A stretch of DNA of 64,000 nt from Saccharina japonica (taxonomy: Eukaryota > Sar > Phaeophyceae > Laminariales > Laminariaceae): NCBI GenBank assembly GCA_008828725.1, contig MEHQ01000128.1, positions 1,452,480-1,516,479 of the forward strand. Direction: 5' to 3'. Of this stretch, positions 43,972-53,259 are shown in pieces. Positions within the stretch are counted from its first letter, which is position 1; every line of letters starts with the position of its first letter. The translations under genes and the position numbers were made by a program. The notes below the pieces were generated by a model, which made no database searches, was not told the DNA's origin, and was given only the letters and a program-made list of their open reading frames with translations.

Positions 43972-44934
43972 TGTTGGCGGACGGCGTCCGCTTGTGACAT
44001 TATGGTGGACGTGCTAGTCCAGAGGCTTGGCGCGAGCCACCGTTAGGCGCGCTCGTTAGCTTCACACAGAAGAAATATATGTTGTTACAAAGAAGATTCC
44101 CTCTAGACCAACATTAAGAATATAAACAAATCAGACATACCTGATAAAATTGGTTGTGAGCTTGGTGGGCGCAACAAGCCTCGACACGCTCGGCTCTACG
44201 GCTACATGTACTATATCGGGTGGTTCTAGTAACCGACCCACAGCAACGTTCCTTGGATGCTTGCTCGTGACCGTTGCACGTACTATATACGGTAATCGAA
44301 AACGCTACTCTTCCGGACGTTCAACGTCGAACAGGTTCTAGATGCCCCGCATGGTTTCCTAGAAAGTTTATAGTCGTATATCGCCGCGTATCCATTGTTG
44401 TACTGATACCAAGTACAATTCGTACGTACACGACTGAGTACACCCATATTCAATAGCACTCCACGACCGGTCGCCCCGGTGGTCTAACTGGTAGCCACGA
44501 AACCTGTAGGGCCGGATGTCGAGGGTTCGATTCTCCCCATGGAGGTTTTTATTCTCAAATGGCACCGACTGTCGAGAGCGCATATTATATCATATATAGC
44601 GTGGGTAAGCAAAATTAGACGAGAGTTGACGAGGGAAGAAAGTGCTGAGATCTTCTCGCGATAAAAATGCAAGGCAAGAACCGTAGTGGGGGAGGAGGGA
44701 GAGGAGCCTACTTTGTGACCCCGGATCTGAGTTACGACTAGGGAGGGAGAAGGACGGAAGTGCGAAGATAATAAAAGGGCTGGGAAAAAACAAAACAAAA
44801 TGTTACTGAGTTAGATAGATAGGCTGGTACATACACCTACTATTATGCCTGCCACTATATTACGACATTGTTTCCAATCAGCGATTCAGTAGGCTACTGG
44901 TTACTGCTGCTGTAGCATAGTACCTACATCAACA
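43972..44934 (-). repeat. Left (3') LTR of the outer element, with SINE insertion
   Basis: Matches 51483-52109 along its length except for about 336 extra bases, which coincide with the SINE-like segment at 44467-44800. Shared landmarks include CTAGTCCAGAGGCTTGGCG, CTACGGCTA, GAACAGGTTCTAGAT and GGCTACTGGTTACTGCTGC. Confidence 0.88.
44467..44800 (+). mobile_element. tRNA-derived SINE, about 334 bp
   Basis: The head has an A box, TGGTCTAACTGG (44480-44491), and a B box, GGTTCGATTCT (44524-44534), at normal spacing. GTGG/CCAC can form a D-arm stem, but there is no acceptor pairing, so it is not a working tRNA. The 3' end is A-rich (GGGAAAAAACAAAACAAAA, 44782-44800). The segment is missing from the paralogous LTR at 51483-52109, which gives an empty site. 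Target duplications are not clear. A SINE would be transcribed by RNA polymerase III and copied by a partner LINE that is not in this window. Confidence 0.8.
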
Positions 44935-46187
44935 CGACCTCTCCATGGAGGTAACAAAGTTTAATTGCTGTTAGCCATCGAAACTAGTTACTCAAGTCAA
45001 CTTGGTCTGACGTAACGTGCTCGTGCTTGATACTTAAGGCAACTGACTACTAACTACGTACGTCATACCTGGTATACATACGGTAGCACACATACTACAA
45101 TGTTATCTTGACAACTCCCAATGTTATTACTTTGTGTACTTTCATTGTCTGCATATTTACGTGTGGCATTTGTTGATACACCGCAACAAAGGTTTATCAC
45201 TCCTTTGCCGCGCCGCAACAACAGCAACCGTTCTTGCTCCGCCTACGACGGGTGATCAGCTCTTCTACAGGTAACGCAACAACAACTACGCGTAACCTGG
45301 CAGCGTAAAGGCATAATGTTGTGACAGGGTTGAGGCAAGGGCGAGCGTACAAACCGTATACCTGGTACATATCACAGGCAGGCCTTAGGAAACACACGGT
45401 CCTCACTATACATATCCCAGACAGACAGACTCGATACGATATTACTCCGTACGCTTAATACTACAACATTGTTATCGGCCGTGGGTTTTACTTGTGAAGG
45501 GATACCAGTCGAACAGCAGTCTCAACTGCCACACTTTGCTTCTTTAACACATTCAACACGGCCATGGTGTTGTACTGCCCAGATATGGATGAACAGTTGA
45601 AGACAGGTTTGTGTCAAAGAGAGGCAACATGTATTACTGCAAACCTTCGCAACTGCATCTCAAGCAGAAAAAACCAAATTCAATGATCAGTTTGTTGACC
45701 AAGAAACATAACCACTAGCAGGCTACCATATTTCTGCCTGCCCCGTACTAAGAAGACATGTGGCACTGCTGTATAACAAGTCTTGCCATTTAAGCTGGTA
45801 CGTCCCCAGGCGATGAGGATGCCCTTCTCCCGGCGGTCTAGATGGTGATGGTGCAGCGGCCCAAGAAACGATGCCTCAGCGGCCCGAACCGATAATGATG
45901 CTCAGTGACTCCAAAAGCGATATCCCAGAAGCCCTAAAATTGATGATACTGTCCAGCGACCCCAGAAGCGATATTCTAGCAGCCCTGAATCGATGATGAT
46001 GCGGGAATCCCAGAAAACGCCTTTCCCCGGTCATCCCAAAGTGTATGATGCTGTGGACCGATCCCGAAAGACACTTCGGCGACCCCACGATGATACTATT
46101 GCGGTGACTCCGGCAGCTCCGGCAGTCCCATCGAACAGTAGTGCTGTAGTGACTCCAACAATTGTCTTTTCGGCTATCTCACAGGCT
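44935..46187 (-). other. Interior of the outer LTR element, left part
   Basis: No Gag or Pol motif. From about 45840 to 46180, units such as GATGATGCTC and CAGCGACCCCAGAAGCGAT recur every 35-45 bases. They resume at 50533-50830 on the other side of the nested element, showing that the two parts were once joined. Confidence 0.6.
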
Positions 46188-46192
46188 TATAT

Positions 46193-46731
46193 TGTTAGCA
46201 TATGGACGTTGAGATCCATACGTATCTATTGTGATGTGCAGTCACTACGCACTGATACGAGTATATGAGTATCTTAGTCTAGATATTCGGGGAATTACAA
46301 TATGCGGATAGATTACGAGTTTGTCTTACTCGTAGTGCGCCACATTGTATGACCCAAGCATCTTCATCAGGAACGATGCTGAGAACGTTGCTATAATGTT
46401 CCTATAACATTGTAGAGAACATTACAGGGAACAGTACCAACTACGGTAGAATGTAACTGCCCGTAGCATGGGCATTGTACCGGGATGATCAGGTGCAGGC
46501 ACCGCCCACCTCGTCCACTCTACTCCGCTTCCCTCTTCTTCTCTCTTCTTCTCTTCTTCCTTTTCCATTGATCTCCCTGAGGTCAATCTTCTTTCCATTA
46601 TGGCCACATAAGCGCCTATTCAAACCATGACTTTTCTTCTTCTACACAAGTGATCTTCACAGACACTCCGGTGCCACCTCTGCCATCTCTCTCCGTAGAG
46701 ACAGAGCCTCGACACACGCGTCATTCTTTCA
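46193..46731 (+). repeat. 5' LTR of nested element
   Basis: 539 bp, TGTTAGCATATGGACG... to ...GTCATTCTTTCA. Differences from the 3' LTR that I could see are around CCTCGTCCACT/CCTCGATCACT, the CTTCTTCTC tract, and ATTCAAACC/ATTTCAACC. They amount to roughly 1%. Confidence 0.93.
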
Positions 46732-46746
46732 GGTTATGAGCCTCGA
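46732..46746 (+). other. Primer binding site (initiator tRNA-Met type)
   Basis: GGTTATGAGCCTCGA follows the LTR without a gap. GGTTATGAGCC is complementary to the GGCTCATAACC of an initiator tRNA-Met anticodon stem-loop. Internal tRNA priming of this kind is known from Copia elements. The outer element uses the same site on the other strand (51468-51482). Confidence 0.8.
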
Positions 46747-46960
46747 CTTTGGTCTACGCACCGACTGGCACCACGGAACGACGTCTCCCGGCGAGCGCGT
46801 CACGTTCTACATTTCGAAGAAATTTCAAGTTTTCCACTGCGGAGGAATACGGTTTTTGCTCCAAAAACCAGAAGATTATCATCTACCCGACAGCATCGAC
46901 ATCGACTCTCATCATCGATTTTCATCAACTTCGTTCAACAGGGTTACTACAAGGAGTACT

Positions 46961-47612
46961 GCTTTCACGCTTCTACGCGCGAGGCAGGTAAGGAGACTGC
47001 TGTCACGCTTTTATGCGGGTAGCACGTACGAGTAATGAGTCCAGTTTCACGCTTTTATGCGCGAAACTTGTACCCGTACAATCAACAAGTTTTCACGCTG
47101 GAATTGCAAAAAAATATGCCACCGACTATTTTTTTGTAACTTCACACGCAAAGCTATGTTTTCGATACTATGATACTTTGAAGCTGTAAGCGCGAAACAA
47201 GTCACGAAACCATTTCTGCTCATCACACGCGAAGCTAGCTCCGCGCTACTTCCACGCTGTAAAGCATGAAGAAACGTTACAAGGCCCCTGTTTTTTGTGC
47301 CATCACCACTAAAGTTAGTGTCGAGCCGGTTTCACGCTAGTTGAACGCGCGAGGCCGTTATCAAAACCGTTTCTTCGAGTTACTAAGCACGAAGTACGTA
47401 CAAATAGATTTATCCTCAGCATTGCTGAGAAGACCTACACGTGCTGAATCAAACAGCCAGGTCGTTGACGAATCTGCTACCCAGCGTAGCAACGGGGGAT
47501 TACCTCCTACTATCCTTTTCCAGCATCGGCTTCACGCTTTTAGGCGAAAGCACGAATTCAGACTCAAGGCCTCCTTTTCCAGCAACGATTTCACGCTTTC
47601 ACGCGGAAATAC
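46961..47612 (+). repeat. Series of TTTCACGC...GCGNGAAA hairpins
   Basis: Short stems with a TTTCACGC left side recur at about 46961, 46999, 47043, 47332, 47528 and 47588. Examples are AGTTTCACGC/GCGCGAAACT and ATTTCACGC/GCGGAAAT, each with a six-base loop such as TTTTAT. The stem bases outside the core differ between copies but stay paired in the clearest cases. Location just after the primer site suggests an RNA role such as packaging or dimerisation; this is inference. Confidence 0.6.
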
Positions 47613-49988
47613 GAATTCAGACTCGAAGGAGAAATCAGCATCCATCTCCATTCCATATGGGGGAAAAGGCCAACCAGCGTTGCATCACGCAGCCAGGCCG
47701 TTGATGCATTCGGCAACTTAGCCTGCCACGGGAGAGAACTCCTGTCGGTTTATCTGCCCTATCAGCTTCTACGTCTACTACGACTACTACTGCTGTACGA
47801 GCATCACTCCAACATCATACGAGGGACTTCAAGTTCTTCATCTGACACCTGCGATAGCTGCTGAGCTTCGCCATCATCATCTTTGTTGATTACAGAAGGT
47901 ATCCTCAGCGCTTCATCTTCGCAACTTCTTCAGTTTATATCACCAGGATCTACATCTACTTCGACTACTGCTGCAAGGGCTGCAACATCACTGCTTCGAG
48001 AAGGTATCTGCACCTACGACTAGTACACCAACAGCAGTCCTACGACTTCTACAGCATTTTCAGCTCATCTGCAGCAATTTCATTCAAAGTTTGCTTTTCA
48101 AGTTCTTCTTTCAGGATCGGAGGATCAACATCTGCGCATCTGCGAGCTCACCAGGGTTTAGCTGCACAGCACCACCACCAAAGCGTTCATCAAGCAGCTA
48201 GCCATCGCCATCTCCATCGCATTTGGGACCAGCTACGTATTCGGCGACATCGGAGCTGAAACGTGAACACTACTCTGGGGGGATTTGCTCATTTTTCCCA
48301 AAGCAAAGAAGGAGTTCCACACTTTCTTGTTGCATGCTTGCTACCAATATGGGGATAGATTTTTTGCTATTACGCCGCATAAAACGCGGTCCAACCCAAC
48401 AACAACAACAGCCACACGGCGCAGCACATCGCTACGGACTGACTACGGGGACAGGTCTTCACCACTTCGTCAGCTCTTCATCGCCATCAGCATCATCTCA
48501 CAGCCATCTTCATCTACACGTACATCTTTCGGTCTGCTATGCTTCGACTACTGTAGTTCTTCACAACAAGACAACCTGCAGAAGATCATCAACAGCAGCA
48601 CCACTTATTTTCAACACTACTACTACATATTCAACAAGGTCTCCGCGACACCAGCTAGGAGAACGACGATCACGATCGTCATCATCATGCGCATTCCTTG
48701 CGTCTCTTCTTTACCTTGGTTTTGGTGGGGGGTGTATCTTTTTGTACTTTCCCTCTGTTGGCTTTGTTGTACGTAGAGTATTTTCACACGAGTACGTTCT
48801 ACGCAAGATCACACATGATGAGCACTGCTGTATGCCGTCACGGATACACACATCTGCCTTTTGTTATCGGTTGTTCCTTAGCTTTCCACAGCTTTCTTTT
48901 CTTTGAGTACGTATCCTAAATACACACTCACTCACAATGCTGAATGTATTTCACACATATCAGTATGTAGCTGGACACATACCTGTACGAGTATACGTCC
49001 ACACGTTTTCTTTTCGATCTCATTCGATTTCTTGTCCTAGGATCCATTGGGGGGGGGCGTACATAGGTACAGTAGATACTTTCTTACGCTTTCTTTGCTA
49101 GGATTTTGCTCGCTGGTCAACACCACAGCATCGATTTTGCGATACGATTGCGCCCAACGTAGTCTATTGCTGTACTATCGTTACTTGTAGATATATTACG
49201 AGTACGTACGTACATACATGTACACAACTGAACAGTGCACTTTTCGCTGTACTTGACGAATGTCATCAGTTTCTACTTGGATTTCATGTTACTCTAGGTA
49301 TCTATTCAGGGGGCGAGTTGAACACACCCATCATACGGGTTGACGCTTCTTTTCTAGAGTATACATCGCTGGTATTCACACCACGATTTGTTTTCTTCTT
49401 TGACTTTGCTTACACCAGGTACTGCTCTGTAGGGTTCATATGAGTACGTACACACGTCTATACTCCACACTGGACACACGTCTCAGTTTTATCAATTGTC
49501 TCTTCAACTATCCAATGTTGATTGCTGGACAAATGAGTATTCACGCGTACTGGTACATACAGTAGGTCATTGCTATTTTTGTCTGGGTACACACCCACCG
49601 ACTTTCTTTGTTTCTGCAAGATTACGTACTATTTCCGTAGCTCTATCATTGTAGCATTCAATTGAGGGGACGGGTTGCAAGTACAGCAGATAACTTTCTA
49701 CGCTTTTCATTGTAGGTTTTGACTCAGTGTCGTGCACTATGACTCAGTAGTCATGCACAACTACGATTAGCTTTTCCGACATGAGTACAGCCATATTGTC
49801 ACCGTCATCACACGGGACTGAATATGTAGTGAACTTTGTGTTTACTGTTTTCCATATTGCCGCTGCATTCGCGCAGGACTGAATATGTTGTACCATTCTT
49901 TCATTCTTCACTCGTTCATTTGATTTTTGAGTATCAGGTTTCTACACCGTAGGCATTACTCTTGCTACTGACTTTCATCACGGGGGCG

Positions 49989-50527
49989 TGTTAGCATATG
50001 GACGTTGAGATCCATACGTATCTATTGTGATGTGCAGTCACTACGCACTGATACGAGTATATGAGTATCTTAGTCTAGATATTCGGGGAATTACAATATG
50101 CGGATAGATTACGAGTTTGTCTTACTCGTAGTGCGCCACATTGTATGACCCAAGCATCTTCATCAGGAACGATGCTGAGAACGTTGCTATAATGTTCCTA
50201 TAACATTGTAGAGAACATTACAGGGAACAGTACCAACTACGGTAGAATGTAACTGCCCGTAGCATGGGCATTGTACCGGGATGATCAGGTGCAGGCACCG
50301 CCCACCTCGATCACTCTACTCCGCTTCCCTCTTCTTCTCTTCTCTTCTCTTCTTCCTTTTCCATTGATCTCCCTGAGGTCAATCTTCTTTCCATTATGGC
50401 CACATAAGCGCCTATTTCAACCATGACTTTTCTTCTTCTACACAAGTGATCTTCACAGACACTCCGGTGCCACCTCTGCCATCTCTCTCCGTAGAGACAG
50501 AGCCTCGACACACGCGTCATTCTTTCA
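49989..50527 (+). repeat. 3' LTR of nested element
   Basis: 539 bp, near-identical to 46193-46731, preceded by CATCACGGGGGCG and followed by the TATAT target duplication. Confidence 0.93.
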
Positions 50528-50532
50528 TATAT

Positions 50533-51470
50533 TTGCAGCAGTCCTGGAAACGTCCTCCCGGTGACCCCGCGTTTAGGCAGCTCCTGGTGGTGATAATACC
50601 CTGGCGGCTCCTGTTGTTGTAGATTATAGTGTAGTACTGTGGCCCGATCCCAGAGGGCACTTCTCCGGCGATCTCACTATAATTATGCCGCTATTCCGAC
50701 GACGGCGCTCCTTCAATCCGACGATGAACAACACTGGGCGATACGAAGTTCCAGCGGTCCACACGACGATATGGTGATGATGGCGATCCCAGGCAGTGAT
50801 GATGTTGCTCCAGCGATCCCAATGGCTAAGCCTTCTTTCTCCGGGGATTCATTCGCTCTTAGAGTGGAAGCCCGCCGTCCAGCCGTCCTCGAACTTGGTG
50901 ATCGGTTTGCTCCTCGTCGTTAATTGCGCCTCATATTCTTGTTTATGACAGGCACGGCGACGACGCTGTTGCATGATCTTGTCCTCCCGCATTTCTCGTA
51001 TCCTCGGTCGGCCTAGACTCGCCTTCCCTCTCGACAACCCCCCCCCTGGCATCCATGATCTTACTGGTGACGTTGGTCGTGACGTTGGATCCCATTTCCG
51101 CTGTCCTCGTACTCAAAACACGAACACTACGTCTTGTGCAGCAAAACAGTCAACCGGTGTAATCGTAGTGCGACGATCCTGAGAAGATTGCAGCAGGTAC
51201 GTCTCTGTACAACTACGAGTACGTTGCAGCAGGACAGCAGCAGCTCCAGAAGAAGATGACCTTGGCGGCTCTACGGGGAGGTAAACCTTGTTCTTTATAG
51301 CAGCAGCTTCTCGTAGACCATGATGGCCAACGAACCTCTGCGGAGAAACTCACGGCAGAACCCGGTATCTGCTGTATTTACGAGTACGTAGCAGCTGGGA
51401 ACTCAAGCGTAGTCCTTTTACTGGGCGTACCCGATGAACCGCAGGTCAACGTGAAGCGCCAAACACACCG
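50533..51470 (-). other. Interior of the outer LTR element, right part
   Basis: Contains more of the CCAGCGATCCC/GATGATG units (50533-50830) and further non-coding sequence up to the primer site. No coding domain seen on either strand. Confidence 0.55.
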
Positions 51471-51482
51471 AGGCTCATAACC

Positions 51483-52109
51483 TGTTGGCGGACGGCGTCC
51501 GCTTGTGGCATTGTGGTGACCGTGCTAGTCCAGAGGCTTGGCGTGAGCCACCGTTAGGCGCGCGCTTTAGCTTTCCTCATAAGAAATGTATGATGATACA
51601 AAGAAGGCTCTCTCTGGGCCAACATACAAAAGACGGAAAAAATCAGACAGACCATAGAAAATTGGTTGTGAGCTTGATGGGCGCAACCAGCCTCGACACT
51701 CTCGGCTCTACGGCTAGATGTGCTCTATCGGGTGGTTCTACTGGCTGATCCACAGCAACGATCCTTGGATGCTTGCTCGTGATAGTTCCACGTGCTATGT
51801 ACTGTTCTCAAGAACGCTACTCTTCCAGACGCTCAACGTCGAACAGGTTCTAGATACCCCGCATAGTTCCTAGAAAGTTCCTATTCGTATTTCGCCGCGT
51901 ATCCATTGTTGTACTGATACCAAGTACAATTCGTACGTACATGTCTGAGTACACCCTTACTTTAATAACACTTCATGCTTCGGAGTTAGATAGATAGGCT
52001 GGTACATACACCTACTATTATACCTGCAACTATAATACGACAATGTTCCCGATCAGCGACTCAGTAGGCTACTGGTTACTGCTGCTGTAGCATAGTACCT
52101 AAATCAACA
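51483..52109 (-). repeat. Right (5') LTR of the outer element, empty of the SINE
   Basis: 627 bp, TGTTGGCGGACGG... to ...AATCAACA on the plus strand. Followed by TACCA at 52110-52114. Serves as the reference for dating the outer insertion and the SINE. Confidence 0.88.
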
Positions 52110-52114
52110 TACCA

Positions 52115-53259
52115 TCATCAGTCAGTTCTCGGCTGCACACTCTTAGCACGGCGTCATTGAACTGTCCGACCAACATCAGCGATCCCAGTATCGATACAAC
52201 GTCGATACTGATGTCGACTAGATACCCTGCAATGCAGTACACTGAAGAGATAAAATAAAACTCGAGTGTCGTCGCATATTGTACTTCTACGCATCTAGAG
52301 ATATGATAGTCAGTCTACTCGTGCAACGTGACTGCACGGAAAACTATACGTTGTTCCCAACGTATATTGTCTTTAATATATAGTACGTGGTTCGACTGTA
52401 CTACTGAGCACTGACTACAGATGGGTATATGCTGCCGAGCAGAAACTCAGTAGGCTACAGGCTACGGCTAGCGAAATATCAATCACCAGCGCGACCCCTC
52501 CATGGAGGTGGCATCATCAACTTTCCTACTCGACATCTGACTAAATCATTCCATGACGAGCTTGATTACTTGCGCGAGTAAACTCTATACTGATTTCAAC
52601 TCTCCGCAGCCTCGAAGACCTGCAAAACAATGTTTTTTTCTGCAGTTAAAATGTTCTAACCCATACCAACTAGAAAGCAACAGAACAACTTATTCAGGCC
52701 CGCGTGTGAACGCCGGCAGTATGGGCTAGTCTTGTCATAGACCCTACTCGTGGTATACTCTCGCTACAATACATCATGCGCCAGCGATCAGCTAGTTAAC
52801 CCGGAAATGGAGACGTGTACTTCCCTATAGCAGTCTGATACGTCTCTACCCACGCCGTACAACCTGCTAGGTGTATGCAGGATAACCTACCAGCCTAAAA
52901 GACTAGAAGCAAAGGAAACCATATTCCAGCCATTTCATCGACCTAGAATATAAGATGCTAATGATAGTCTACAACAGCGACTATATTTAATTCGCAGCGC
53001 GTATATAACCGAACGGTCCCCCAATGTTCCTGCCGCCCACGAAACAAGGAATAAAGCGACACCGGCAGCGCTTTAACAGCAATTAGCTTACGAAACCTAT
53101 TATAAAAAGACGTCACCCCTCGTGTACACCAATCTCGTGGCCGTTGATGGCCGATCTCCCTCGTTAAAAACATCCCTCCTTGGAGATCGATAATCCAGGA
53201 CCTGTCGCAGAATTGAGCCGGAGGGCGTTTCAGCGAGATGCCTGGTAGCGCAGTCGGTG
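52115..53259. other. Spacer with a small LTR fragment
   Basis: At 52446-52512, CTCAGTAGGCTAC and GCGACCCCTCCATGGAGGTGGC match the outer element's LTR edge and adjoining interior (44885-44955), so a third, mostly lost copy was here. The rest holds no recognised gene. Confidence 0.5.

Larger units (their letters stand above)
46193..50527 (+). mobile_element. Young non-autonomous LTR retrotransposon nested in the outer element
   Basis: LTRs are 46193-46731 and 49989-50527, both 539 bp, starting TGTTAGC and ending TTTCA, with only a few differences. TATAT lies on both sides (46188-46192, 50528-50532). The primer site GGTTATGAGCCTCGA directly follows the left LTR (46732 on) and a G-rich tract (CACGGGGGCG) directly precedes the right one, so it reads left to right. 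The 3.26-kb interior has no Gag, protease, integrase or reverse transcriptase. A 227-residue Ser/His-rich frame at 48223-48906 is unrecognised and overlaps another frame. The LTRs are homologous to the one at 57572-58149 beside a degenerate Copia, so Copia enzymes probably mobilised it. The interior has a hairpin series near the 5' end and G-rich tracts near 49050, 49310 and 49670 that resemble extra polypurine tracts. Confidence 0.92.
43972..52109 (-). mobile_element. LTR retrotransposon without recognisable pol (outer element)
   Basis: LTRs lie at 43972-44934 and 51483-52109, each bounded TGTTG...CAACA. Outside both is TACCA (43967-43971 and 52110-52114), a 5-bp target duplication. The right LTR is followed on the minus strand by GGTTATGAGCCTCGG (up to 51482), complementary to the initiator tRNA-Met anticodon arm, so the element runs right to left. 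GGAGAGGTCG just inside the left LTR may be the polypurine tract. LTRs differ by roughly 10-15% by eye, so the insertion is old. After removing the nested 46193-50527 element the interior is only about 2.2 kb, with no Gag or Pol motif, so it would depend on proteins from another element. The LTR family of the degenerate Copia to the right is different. Confidence 0.88.

Noticed and set aside
44468..44545. Functional tRNA gene
   Set aside because: A and B boxes are present, but the acceptor stem does not pair and the T stem has mismatches. Body, A-rich tail and empty site fit a SINE.
48223..48906. 227-residue frame in the nested LTR element as a Gag-like protein
   Set aside because: Low-complexity Ser/His/Thr sequence overlapped by another frame; no zinc knuckle or capsid motif.
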